Below, one piece after another: positions 43,839-55,649 of a stretch of 64,000 bases of DNA. The DNA lies in the NCBI GenBank assembly GCA_039090855.1, contig CM077002.1, positions 84,510,194 through 84,574,193 on the forward strand. The letters are read 5' to 3'. The position numbers and the translations under genes were made by a program. The stretch's first letter is position 1, and each line of letters starts with the position of its first letter. The notes below the pieces were generated by a model. The model was given only the letters and a program-made list of their open reading frames with translations. It was not told where the DNA came from and did not search any database. Origin of the DNA: Macrothele yani (taxonomy: Eukaryota; Arthropoda; Arachnida; Araneae; Macrothelidae).

Positions 43839-44733
43839 AAGAAAAGGAGTGAGACAAGGTGACACTATATCTCCGAACTCTTTAATGCCACATTGGAAAA
43901 CGTCTTTCAATCACTGAACTGGGAAAACAAAGGGATAAAGATTAATGGAGATTATCTAACCCACCTTCGTTTTGCTGATGACATAGTCATTTTTGCAACT
44001 ACCCCATCAGAGCTGCAGAGTATGATCCAGGAACTTGCTGACAAGAGTAAAGAAGTGGGATTAAAAGTGAACTTTCAGAAGACAAAAGTGATGTTCAATG
44101 CTTTTTACAAGAAATGAAGATTTATCGATTGATGGAGAAAAGCTGGAGATAACCGACACATACGTTTATCTTGGACAGCAGATATCAAGTGAGGGTCACA
44201 TTGAAGAAATTAATCGACGTACAAAACTTGCCTGGAGAGCTTTTGGAAGAAACAGCATAATTTTCAAGAGCAATATGCCATTATGTCTTAAAAGAAAAGT
44301 GTTTGATCAATGCATCCTTCCAGTGCTTACGTATAGTGCAGAGACGTGGACCTTAACTAAAAGAGACATACAAAGGCTGCAGACAACTCAAAGTAGCATG
44401 GAGAGGTGCATGTTTGGTGTAACCAGGAGAGATAAGAAGAGGAACTCGTGGATCCACAAAATGACAAGAGTGGAAGACATCGTGATCAGAGTTAAATCCC
44501 TGAAATGGCAATGGGCTGGACATACTGCCAGAAGGACAGACCATCGATGGACAGCCGAAATTTTAGATTGGATTCCAAGGGACAGGAAAAGACCCAGAAG
44601 AAGACCACATGGAAGATGGGTGGATGAAATTCGAAAGTATGCGGGAGTGACATGGAGGAGACTGGCAGAAGACAGACCGTTGTGGAGGAAACTTGGGGAG
44701 ACCTTCGTCCAGCAGTGGATTGATAATGGTTGA
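43839..44733 (+). pseudogene. RTE RT palm/C-terminal part (sense segment)
   Basis: Begins GVRQGDTIS, has the catalytic box FADDIVIF (near 43971) and continues to a natural stop after WIDNG at 44733. An extra base near 44105 splits the frame (end of the first part near 44117, resumption near 44098). Confidence 0.9.
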
Positions 44734-44760
44734 CAATGATGATGATGATGGTGATATATA

Positions 44761-45716
44761 TATATATAGCATAGGAAAGTTAAATTTTTACTTATGTAAT
44801 ATAAAGTAAACCACAACAAAACTGCGCAAAGCTGCAAGTATTAGATGTAGTTAGTGTATGTAAAATAATATTAATATACAAGCAGTCTACCCTCATAAAC
44901 AAACAAATAGGGCCAGAAACCTTCAGATTAAAAAAAACGAACCCCAAAGTCAATAACAAAACGACGAAACAATGCTAAGAAAATATTTACAAAAATATTC
45001 ATTCAGAACCCCTGGATCACTTTTCAGGAAAAGACATCCAGATGCCCTGAGCACATAAGTTCAGTTCAGGTTTCATGAAAATGCAAAAATCTCAAAAAAG
45101 TAATAATGGATATCCAATTTGAAATTTTGTGTTGTAAAATTTTGTTGCATTCTGTCTTCCCTACCTGAACTATAGAAAATACAAAAGAGTCACTAGGATT
45201 AAAATTGAACTAAAAAATGAACAAAAAGCTCCTTACCAAAACAATAATGTTACATGCACTGTTGTGTAAACGAAAAAGAAACATCAAAACGAAAACTGAG
45301 TCAAAATTCTCCCTACAAAATTAAAAGATAGTAACAGTAACATAAACCCTTCATGACATAAATAAAGTCATTCGTAGAGAGTTACAGTTAAGACGTATAT
45401 TCAAGTTGGAAAATTAAACTCCAGGTGTGTTCAGAAACCAAAGTGAACAAATTTAGCTGCAATTTCCTAGGTACTTTCTGAAATAATCCAATTTCTATAA
45501 TGTTGAATAAATGTTTTTAGTGGATGTAAAGAACGGGTGTTATAAGTCTCCGGGGCGACTCGGAGGAAAAATTGTTTTAAGTGTGGCCCTAAGAAGTGGT
45601 TAGTACAAAGATATTTTAGGGTGTAATGTTGCAAAGTCTGATCTTGTAGGTGGAATGTAGATTGTTAGTAGATAAGAGATCACAAAAGTAAATATATATA
45701 TATATATATATATATA
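44761..45716. other. unassigned; (TA)n at 45693-45716
   Basis: AT-rich sequence without recognised relics. The TA run served as target for the adjacent Tc1 element. Confidence 0.45.
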
Positions 45717-47152
45717 CACTGGCGGAAAGTGAAAAAAGAACACCAAGAAGGAGACTTCTGATACCAACGAAATTTATGCAGCATAATAACGGAATACAGA
45801 GGATAACGTGATCAAAACATTATGGCAAAATACAGCTGTATTTGCTGGTAAACTGAAAAATAACATTTCCATGTAACATGGTTAGTACGAGGTTGAACCG
45901 CCATGAACTCCGTCACACTGTGCAATTCTGGCATGGAGTCTGTCGTACAGATGTTGGATGTAAGTTTGGGGTAGTGAGTTCCAAGCATCCTCAATCTGGA
46001 CGCGTAAATCGGGGATGGTCGTGACAGGCCGTGGAGACCGGATAAGTCGTTGTCCCATAAAATCCCACACGTGCTCAATGGAGGACAAATCCGGTGAACG
46101 TGCAGGCCATGGAAGTTGTCTCACACTCTGAAGTGCATGTTGCGTTGCACGTGCCGTGTGTGGGCGTGCGTTATCTTGCTGGAAAATACCACGATGGACC
46201 GACCTTACAAATGACACAACAACGGGCTGAATGATTTTGTTGATGTAGGAGGTGCTGTTTAACGTACCCGGTACAAACACTAGTTGTGTACGGGAGTGAT
46301 AGCTGATCGCTCCCCACACCAGGAGACCAGGTGTTGGCCCTGTGTGTCGCTGGCGGATGCAAGAAGGGTGGAGACGCTCCCCTGTGCGTCTGCGAACACG
46401 CATACGGCCATCGGAGGCTCCCAAGCAGAATCTGACTGCTTTCATCGCTGAACACGACAGATCGCCATTGCGTTCTCCATTGCAGACGTTGGTGACACCA
46501 CTGCAGCCGTTTCTGATGGTTGGCTGGAGTCAGAGGTACACATGCCAGAGGCACAGGTGCACGTAGTCCTGCATCCAGTAGACGGTTGCGGATTGTTCGC
46601 ACAGTCACCTCAGGTGCAACGGCAGCTCGGATTTGCGTCGCAGTGGATGTTCTGCTTGACAACGCCGCTCTTCTTATGCGTTGATCGATCCGCTCATCAG
46701 TCCGTCTGTGACTCCCGGTTCCACGTCTTCTCGTGTGGGAATGTTCCTCGGACCATCTACGCTACTATCGTACCACCACCGATACTTCTCGTCCAATTCG
46801 CTCCGCCATACGGCGATACGACCACCCGGCCTCGCGGAGTCCAACTAGACGACCTCGCTCAAAGTCCGATAACTGCTGAAATCGTACACGCCTTCCATTG
46901 TCCAGGCATTGCAGCTTCTTCAGGGTCTTTGCACGTGTCCGTACGCCGACGACTGATTACATTCACTTTGCCGTACTCCTTAAATAACACTGACGATAAT
47001 TTGCATATTATGCCGTGCTGTGGCGTAAGCGCTCACCGGTTGGTCCCGAAATTTACATCACACCTACGTAAACTCGACTCCATTAACATATGTAAATTTC
47101 ATGATCTTCCGCCATCTCTTTCTTCGTGTACTTTTTTCACTTTCCGCCAGTG
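45717..47152 (-). mobile_element. Tc1-like element with both ends
   Basis: 1436 bp between TA dinucleotides. The ends CACTGGCGGAAAGTGAAAAA and their inverted partner are identical over about 22 bp. The transposase is on the minus strand. It is related to, but distinct from, the 30.9-kb element. Confidence 0.93.
45890..46911 (-). pseudogene. Tc1-like transposase (frameshifted)
   Basis: Helix-turn-helix FQQLSDFERGRLVGLREAGW and YRRMAERIGREVS (46890-46780), second DNA-binding part TSTATQIRAAVAPEVTVRTI (near 46650) and catalytic blocks FSDES (D1), FQQDNARPHTARAT (D2), RSPDLSSIEHVW (E). It ends near 45890. A 4-base insertion at about 46435 shifts the frame just after D1, and stops interrupt the N-terminal region. 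D2 to E spacing is 32 residues, as in the 30.9-kb element. Confidence 0.88.
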
Positions 47153-50100
47153 TATATACTACGCCAGTCGACAAATTGCACCCTCTCTGAAATCACGTAG
47201 TCAACGGGCCGCATCTACTTTTGATAGGGTGGTGGTGGTCATAATTCAGTTCTCTCTCTGTGTAGATGTATGACTCCTTGCTTCTGTTTACACTTTGTCA
47301 CGCTGCGAAATACGTGGCGAAGAGAAGAATTGTTTCTGCACCCAAAAAAATGGTCCAAATGCTTAAATACTTGCAGCGTATAAAACTTAAGTTTAATTTT
47401 GTGGCTTTCAGTTAGATATAGAATAGTTGAACAGTTTTCGTGTTTTGCGTTTTGTTGTTGCTGAAACTGTTATTTGATTTCTGAAATTGAAATGCGACTC
47501 ACATACATAAAATATGGAACAATTACAATTTTTGTCCTGCAGCATATTTATCAGCACAATCGTTAACATTTTTAGTATTCTTTTAAGTAACTTACATTAT
47601 AATTGCATTAAATTTCATTTTTCGTTGGAGATTATCCATATAGCACTTAGTACTGTTTTCACACATTCTGAGATATGCATGTCTTAATTTTCAGCAGGTC
47701 GTGTGCTTTTTGTGTACCCCTAATTCAAAATCACACTTTCATGCATTTTTGGACACGTGTGGTGGTTAGCTTAGATTTTATACCTGTTTGCCAATCCATG
47801 AAGTAGAACGCGCATTATAACATCAAAAACTGCAGACAAAAGTTTAACCATAAACTCATTCTAAATGAGAATACTTCGGGGGTGTAGAAAGAGAATTTTT
47901 GAAACTCACGAGTTTGTATGTGATGATTGAAACGTGGCATACTTGTCTAACACTAAGCGAAATTATTGCGTTTGTCCTGCATATCTTACTTTTCTATTTC
48001 GCTAAGTTTGGGGGAAATGACATCCTTGTTCTATTACGTTCATGAAGTTGTTTTAAATATTTTGCAGATTTTGTGAAATACTACGCAGTTCTAAATTAAT
48101 TCATTGTAACTACTACCACGTTTTCATTTACCTTCTGTGATCTGTTTGCTTGTTTCTTTGGCTATAAAAGTATTTTTGTGAAAAAGAAGGAGTACGAAGA
48201 GAAGTTTGTTCTAGCTAACGCACAATGTATGATGTAGTAAAATAGCAAGCAAAACCAACAAATTCTAGAACGAATATCAAACAAATTCTGGAACGAAAAA
48301 ATATTTTGAACTCAAATGTGTGGAGAACAGGTGCACTGCTATTTTATGCCAAATAAAAAGAAACGCTATTCTCGGGCCCATTTACAATTCTTTTTCAGTT
48401 AATGGTAAAAGCGCAAACTTTGGAGGCGCACTTAAAAGGTTTGTGAAAAAAAAAAAGATCTCTGAAAGTTCGGAATAATTACTTGCTTTCTTTCCTAGTT
48501 CAAAAATTTAATTTATTTTTTCAGTATTAGACAAAGACAAATGCGTTCATCATTAATAAAGAGAGAGAGAGAGTATTTCAATTCTAAAAAATATGATAAA
48601 TTGAGGAAATAAACGTAATTAAGGAAAGAAAGCTATATGAAACGAAATCTTGAATTCGAAAATTCTTTTACTTCAGTTTTCAGAGGTGCACGTCATAGAA
48701 TATAAAAAACTATCTTAATTTCTCCCATGACCCTCCCCTTATACGATAAACATTTTGGGTAGGATTTTTCTCAGTAATATTATACTTGGCCGAATCACTG
48801 TACAACAATATTTTAGCTCCATCTCTTCTTTGGAAACACGCACAACAAAGATAGAACGGAAATTCTCTGCTATAAACCATAATGCTCTTTTTTATGAGGT
48901 TAGTTTTAGGAGTATAAATGCAGAGAGTTTTGGAATACGGCCACAGAAACTTGATAAAACTCGAAGCACTTGCACTAAAAGCAGTGGAATTGAATAATTA
49001 ATGCAAAACAGGAGATTAAGATACATCATCTGACATACTGCGTTTAACACGGGAATTTTCCTGCTTATGTGGAAAAAATGATTAATTATCCAAAAAAAAA
49101 TTAGGAGACAAGCATGTCATTGCACTTGCAGGGCTTATCCTTTTGGCTTTCTCGTGGCAAGCTTATTTCTTTGTTCATTTTCAGCACTTTCTCTCTCTCT
49201 TTCTGAATTACTATTATAATTGTTCTACTCGATTAGGAAAAAATGTGCCACATTTTGCTCTTCTTCATTACCTGTGAATCGGACGCTTTGATTTTGCTGG
49301 TGGTTTGTAGTAGAAGTCTACACGGGTCTTAATTTGAAATGCCCGACCCAGCCCGACTCAGACCTTCCAGTTTATGGCCAAGCCAGTTTCAGACTTTCAT
49401 CCCACGTTCTCCGTTACTTATTGCAAATAACGTAAGTCTTCCTCAAGAGAAATAAATCTACTCTACTGAAATGAACTCTCTCAGTAGTAAAGGGAATGTA
49501 ACGCAGAGAGACGTGTCATTTCTTTTAGAACTTCCTCCCACAGATGAGGTTTAGACCTGGCTATCTACTTCTGTTACAAATGCAAACGCATTTACTATTC
49601 TACGATTAAAAATCAACAAGGTAGCCTTGATACTCAAATATGTAAACAAATACTTCGAACTTTCTCCTCGCCGTTGCAGCAATGAATCGCATCAGAAGCT
49701 CGGTCATCTGATTTCGTTGAGCTGGAAAGTGATTATGTCAACATTTCTTAGAAACAAATTCTACGAATTTTAGTCACTAACTCTGTGGGTATCAACATCG
49801 CTTGGAAACGACAGTAGGGTGTTTTATGACATCTGAAGACCCTGACTAATGTCAAATCACCTGGAATTATCGTATTTTACATGAAATGGTAATAGCAGTC
49901 TAGCTGACAGCTGGCACAGTTCTAATTATAAGTGGTCATAAATGAGTTTCTCTTCCAAATATGAATTAAAAAAAAAATCCCTCTGTGTGTAGATTTCATG
50001 TACACAGATAAAGATTTCATGTATCTGCATCATGTGTTTCAAATCTGAACTGCCATCGCTGTCATGTGCTAAAGGAAATGAAATCCAACGAAGTGAAAAC

Positions 50101-50288
50101 GAAATTTGATTTTAAACTTTAAAGAAATAAACCGGGCCATTTCAGTCTCTCATATTACAGTCCAGATTTACGATTTCAAGTCTAATTAATCCACACATCC
50201 GGAGGCGGATGCTCTTCCATGTCTTTCGTTCCATTCAGCGATGTTTCTTTAATCCAGGAGCTCATTCCGAGCTCTGGTGTAGTAAGGA
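47153..50288. other. unassigned AT-rich sequence
   Basis: 3 kb without a recognised transposon protein. It contains (GA)n near 48560 and small GC-rich words near 49320-49400 (CCCGACCCAGCCCGAC) of unknown origin. Confidence 0.4.
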
Positions 50289-50297
50289 CACTTTAAC

Positions 50298-51180
50298 AGA
50301 TACATGTACTTGGAGGCCACTTTTCCCAAAATAAGAAATCAACGCTGCCAAAGTTATGTACTAGTTTTCTACAGTTTTGCACACCCAAAAGAAAATTTTG
50401 TACACCACCGGAAGTGGTACTTTTCGGCTCTCTAAAAGTGGCACTCCAAGTACATGCTGGAGTGCCACTTTTTCAAAATCGAAAATAAATACTGCCAAAG
50501 TTTTGTACTAGTTTTGTGCAGTTTTGTACACCCATAAGAAAATTTTGTACACCACCGGTAGTAGCACTCTTCGGCTCTCTAAAAGTGGCACTCCAAGTAC
50601 ATGCTGAGTGCCACTTTTTCAAAATCGAAAATAACTACTGCCAGAGTTTTGTACTAGTTTTGTACAGTTTTTTACACCCAAAAGAAAATTTTGTACACCA
50701 CCGGAAGTGGTATTTTTTTACTCTCCTTTGTGGCCCTCGAGCATGTACTTGGAATGCCACTTTTCCAAAATTGAAAAAAACCACTGCCAGAGTGTTGTCC
50801 TAGTTTTGTACAGTTTTGTACACCCAAAAGAAAATTTTGTACACCACCGGAAGTGGTACTTTTTTACTCTCCTTTGTGGCTCTCGACCATGTACTTGGAG
50901 TGCTACTTTTCCAAAATTGAAAAAAAAACACTGCCAGAGTGTTGTCCTAGTTTTGTACACCCAAAAGAAAATTGTGTACACCACCGGAAGTGGTACTTTT
51001 TGACTCTCCTTTTGTGGAACTCGAGCATGTACTTGGATGCCATATTTCCAAAATCGAAAATAAACACTGGCAGAATGGTGTACTAGTTTCGTACAGACAA
51101 AAGAGAGTTATGTACCCCTCCGGCGATGGCTCTCTTTGGTTGTCCAGCATGCTCTTAGAGTGTCATCTTTCGAAATTCGG
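50298..51180. repeat. left inverted array of ~146-bp subrepeats
   Basis: Six units spaced about 137-147 bp (CCACCGG core at about 50403, 50549, 50695, 50841, 50978, 51118). Each unit has GTACACCACCGGAAGTGGTA, GCATGTACTTGGA(G/A)TGCCAC and GTACACCCAAAAGAAAATT. Units decay towards the core. Confidence 0.92.
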
Positions 51181-52091
51181 AAGTAAACACTACTATCTTT
51201 TTCCAGTTCATTACATACTTTTACTCCTGTTCATTATACACAACTAGCTGTTTTTGTGTTCATTATACGCAACTTTTATTTGTTCAAGGTCACAAATTTT
51301 CGTGCGGTTGTCTTGTATAAACTAAGAAATTGTCGGAGCCTTCATTTTTATAGTAAAGGAAGAAAAGAAACAGTTTTTTGTTGCTTTGTTAAGCAATGCT
51401 TTCAGCAAAAGCATTTCGAAAACACGAGGAAAAGGAATTCAAATCAGCGCGTATCATCGCTTCCAGTCTAGCAGCCATGCCGAGCAAGGTTGGGGGAGGG
51501 GAAAGTGGCAAAACACCTCGGCGCATTCGCAGTGGCGTAACTAGCACCACTTGTGCAACCCCGGAAGGTTTATTTCAGCACCCCTAAGCATAATAATTTT
51601 TCCAGGATTTCGGACGCTAGGGAAGATGTGTTTTTCATGGTGTTTGTTTTGGGAAAATGGGGATGTCAGGAAGTTAGGGAGACTGTCTGGTAAAGTAAAG
51701 GAACTACCTATAGAGCACTGTAGTTTTGACTTTTAAAAATAAATTTTGGAACAGGAGTACATAATGCAAGGTTATCAATCAGCCAGTCAGATTTAACACG
51801 GTGAGCTGTCAGATGCATAATCATGAACATACGTTTCATCGCATTAAAACGAATTCTGTAAAATATATTTAAATGTTTAAGGTCAACAACTATGAGACTT
51901 TAGTGATCGTTATTGGATATGGCTGTATACAAACAGGGAATTCAGTATTCTACACTGCAAGAATGCCATATGGATTTCGTAGCTGCAGATATTAATTTGC
52001 ATGTACAACAAAACTTCAATGCAGGCCAGGAAAAAAATAGTGCGTGTGGAAATGCAATGTGCAGGTATGTGGTGTTTACAAATATACGAGT

Positions 52092-52775
52092 ACTATACCC
52101 AGTGTTCGAAATGGGCCGGTATGGCATAACCGGTAGTTAACAAAAATGGAAGTGAGCATACCGGCAGTTAAAAAAAACGTTATTTACCACCCCGGTATGT
52201 AATAAATTATAAGCCCTTCACAAACCATGTAAAGATATTAGGGCCGCCCCGGTGGCGCAGTGGTCTAAGGCGTTGGCCTCTGATCATTTGTCCGTAAGGG
52301 GTCCGGGTTCGAATCCCGGTGAGGCATGGATGTTGTGTTTGTCTTACGGCACTGGCTCTCTCCCTTCCCTGGAACCAGTGACCCTAAATTAGGGACGGGC
52401 GACTGCTTATAGCCCATTGAGTTGCTCACGGTGGTCGTTAAACCTCCAATCAAAAAAAAAAAAAAAAAAAGATATTAGGATAAAAGCACAAATTTTAACG
52501 CAAAAAACGGCAAATGACATTTTTAACGGATAAAATTGATAATTAGCAGCTGAGACTGAAAGAGACCACAAACCCTTCAATGAAGTTTTTTTAATTTTTA
52601 CATTAATTTTATAATATTATATACATTAATTTTTCAATACCAAAAAACAACAAGAAAAAAACAATTATACGGAATGGTATGTATTTCTTTCGAAACCTCC
52701 TATTTATACTATGTGGATCTATGGTCTACACCATACCGGCAGTAGCTCTGTGCCACTTCGACCACTGAGTGTACC
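52092..52775. mobile_element. hAT-type MITE interrupted by SINE
   Basis: Ends CAGTGTTCGAAATGG (52100) and, inverted, CAGTGGTCGAAGTGG (to 52767), with internal CCGGTATGG/CATACCGG motifs near both ends. The flanking 8-mers ACTATACC and AGTGTACC match at 6 of 8. No coding capacity. Confidence 0.7.
52231..52479 (+). mobile_element. tRNA-derived SINE copy 5
   Basis: SINE body 52243-52467 with direct repeats AAAGATATTAGG (52231-52242, 52468-52479). The boxes are intact and the poly-A tail is about 18 bases. It lies inside the MITE, which lies inside the foldback element. Confidence 0.92.
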
Positions 52776-53226
52776 ATATAACTACATAATATAGATATAA
52801 TATAAATTATAATTATATGATTAAAATACAAGTGGAAAAAAATTATGCGATAAGTGGAAATTTTCATTTTCAGGCTTAAGTCTTTCTTTCTAGCCTTCAT
52901 TTTTACTTATTTTACACTTGCAGGTGTCACAGCTCATCGCAAATTCAAATAACGCAAACTTTCAATAATAACTTTTGGAATGTCCTAATATCAGTGTGCA
53001 TTTTATTTTCATTTATCATGGCCTTAATTGATTGAATTTACTTTTGGTTTCGAAATGCATCTACTCGTCTCCCAAATTTTAATTTTCACCTAGAGTCAAT
53101 ATTTACCTTAATTTTAACATTTGCTAAATTTAACTATTAATTACAAACATGAGCAAAACCTATCCATAACAGTTTGAAATGTAGTCAGGAAAGAAGAAAC
53201 AAGATGATGGATGTGAAGACGAACTT

Positions 53227-53455
53227 TAGGCTTGCTTAAACACACTGATCTGTTTCCTTCTGTTCGACAGACTATTCTTAATGCTCAAACATTACCAGTA
53301 ACAACCTGCCCAGTGGAGAGGTCCTTCAGCCCTGTGAGAACGGTTAAAAACCTGGTTAAGGTCAAATATGGCAGATGGACGTTTATCTGGACTGTGCATG
53401 ATGAGTATTCATCGAGAAAAAGTTTTTGAGAATAAACATGAACTCATTTAAAATG
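53227..53455 (+). pseudogene. hAT transposase C-terminal dimerisation relic
   Basis: The plus strand reads LLKHTDLFPSVRQTILNAQT, LPVTTCPVERSFS and, after a frame change, KTWLRSNMADGRLSGLCMMS then IHREKVFE. This is the hAT C-terminal dimerisation region (family form 'LPVTTATVERSFSTLKRIK'). The N-terminal three quarters are not recognisable. Confidence 0.75.
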
Positions 53456-53463
53456 TGATTGTC

Positions 53464-53687
53464 AGATTTGGACAAATTCAAGACGTTTGCAGTTTTTATT
53501 TCATAGTATCTCTTCTAAAGTGCAAGAAACAGAAAATTGAAGGGGGTATAAAAATAAACAGATAAATGTCTATAACAGATTTGGACAAATATAAGACGTT
53601 TGCAGTTTTTATTTCATAGTATCTCTTCTAAAGTGCAAGAAACAGAAAATTGAAGTGGGTATAAAAATAAACAGATAAATGTCTATA
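53464..53687. repeat. 113-bp tandem duplication
   Basis: AGATTTGGACAAAT to GATAAATGTCTATA is repeated twice with a 113-bp period and very few differences, just downstream of the hAT relic. Confidence 0.9.
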
Positions 53688-54143
53688 AAAAAAGGGGGGT
53701 TTATACTCATACTTAATAAAGGACGATGGAGCAGTGCGTTTGTTTTATGTAACCCCAAGTTAATGTTTCCATACAAAAAGACTGTATTAAGTTGATTATT
53801 AAATTTAGCAAGAAGCCTACAGTAAGGTTAAACTTTTGACTCAGATATGAATAATCAGTGGCCAGTAATTGGTAAATGACATAATTATTATTATTGTCCG
53901 TTATTTCAATACTAAATATTGACTATAGAAAGAAAGATATGTCCAAGTTCCTAAACTTTTTGGGAGGGCTAACAGTGCTCCGAACCTACTCCCTAGCTTT
54001 AGGGGCTCGATGCCCTCTTCTGACCCAACCCCCAGTATGCCATATAAAGACGCAAGGGTACTATAAATTTAAGCAACAATTATGATAGTGGGAGTATACC
54101 CGTTTGCCCCCTCCCCCTGAAAAGTTGTAGCGGACGCCCATGC

Positions 54144-55640
54144 TCATGGGGGATAACGCTGCGGGAAAAAGTTTCCGGCCCTTTATATGATTTTTTTATC
54201 ACCAAAATGGGGGTAAAACAAGTTCCCAAAGTTTGGCCAAATATTTTAAAAACTACATGACAAAATGATTATGTATTATTTCGCATTTTCAATACATGAA
54301 AAAAAATCTTTACTTTTTAAAAACTTTGTAGTAAATCCGAATGTTATTTTGTTTTATATTCATACCCCTATTACTCCTTCTTTATTAGCATCGCTCTTTT
54401 CAAAGCAAATTGTTTACAAGTTGATTTCTCAATAGCATTTGAGTAAAATATTCTCTAATCTTTGCTTGTTTAAAATTTGTCAAAGTCAGAGAAAAAACAT
54501 AACTATGAAAGTTTTACACCATCTATTTCATGGCTGAACTACAACAACAAAAAACGTCCGCACCATGCGAAAAGTTGTAGCTTGCCTAAGTGCACGTTTT
54601 ATTCAGAGCAACGATTGCGAAATAAATTTTTCATCCAAACCGAAACTAAACAACATATCCTTCCCTGATGAGATCAAGGTTCAACTTTGCACGAAGAAGG
54701 AACACAACAACGCTGACCGTAAGTAAACAGCATACCCTTCTCTGATGGGATGAAGGTTCAACTTTGGCTGCACCAAGAACTCAGTAACGCTGTCTCGATT
54801 CTCTCAAACTTGTGATATACCGGTTACGTACACGTAAACGAATCAAAGAACTGTGAGTTTGTGATAATCAGAAATTACAAAATTTATGTACATCGAAAAA
54901 AGCGTATAAATGAATTAATTAGCTATTATCGAATTGGAAAAGCTTAGAAAATACAGTAAAATATCGGGACTAATGCAGAATTACGTATAAATGTCAAAAA
55001 ATATAACTGGAGTACGCATAGCCGAAGTTTCATTGAATATCTTTTTATTTCTACAAAGCAATGCTTAAATATAAAAATTTTGTTTAAACTGAAAACCACT
55101 AGATTGAAAAAACATTGCGTAGAAATTCAAATTGCATGAATTTCAGTCTGTGACGCATACCTGTAACTTAACCCTCCTTTCGAGTTGCTTCTAAACTAAA
55201 CATTTTCCCACTGAAGAGTTCGTTACTTCTCTATACAGCTTTTACATTTTAACGACCCTGACAGTGAGTCACAGCAAAGTTTATAGAGACAACCTTGATT
55301 GTAAATAATGGGGGGGGGGGGGGGTGTAGAGAGAAAGATTGCAAGTAATTGTGGGGAACTGATATAAAGAAAGAGATTTAAACGAATACGTATTGTTGCT
55401 ATATATTGATCTAAGAGCTATTTTGTGTCAAATGATGAACCACAATGTGACAATTTTTTATATAGATGACCTTCGAACTTTCATTGAGTGGAAAATTAAG
55501 GGAAAGGAGATTTTAAACATAAATTCTTTTGCTGATTCTTCCAACTTGGCCGTTCGGCTTCTGGGTTATTACAAAAGTGTGTTTTATATGCAACAAACTA
55601 GGAATATTAATCAAATTAGTTAACCATTTAAGCTACTGCT
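54144..55640. other. foldback core, unassigned part
   Basis: AT-rich, without a recognised gene. It includes a ~68-bp imperfect duplication at 54655-54790 (CTGATG(A/G)GAT(C/G)AAGGTTCAAC) and a G-run of 13-14 bases at 55311-55324. An open stretch at 55393-55623 has no family resemblance. Confidence 0.45.
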
Positions 55641-55649
55641 TCGAAAATC

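Larger units (their letters stand above)
41940..44760 (+). mobile_element. second RTE-like LINE copy with 5' inversion
   Basis: The upstream part of the element is inverted (minus strand, 43838 down to 41940). The downstream part is in sense orientation (43839-44760, ending in (ATG)n and (TA)n). The inverted part stops after FENTTHIK and the sense part starts at GVRQGDT. These are adjacent in the parent element (about 10 bp are lost), the signature of twin priming. A TRIM at 43219-43723 interrupts the inverted part. Target duplications are obscured by TA-rich sequence. Confidence 0.9.
51530..54143. mobile_element. possible hAT element inside the foldback core
   Basis: Left end CAGTGGCGTAACTAGCAC at 51530 and, inverted, CATGGGCGTCCGCTACAA ending at 54143 resemble hAT-type ends (CA..GGCGT...CTA). 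Between them is a hAT transposase C-terminal relic. No matching 8-bp duplication was found, so the boundary call is tentative. Confidence 0.4.

Noticed and set aside
46542..47273. 243-codon plus-strand open frame
   Set aside because: It lies opposite the N-terminal region of the minus-strand Tc1 transposase and its inverted terminal repeat; no family resemblance of its own.
49310..49400. GC-rich CCCGACCCAGCCCGAC words suggesting a hAT end
   Set aside because: No opposite end and no target duplication could be found.
50298..51180. CRISPR-like regular spacing of repeats
   Set aside because: The genome is eukaryotic, units are ~146 bp without unique spacers, and the array is the arm of a foldback element.
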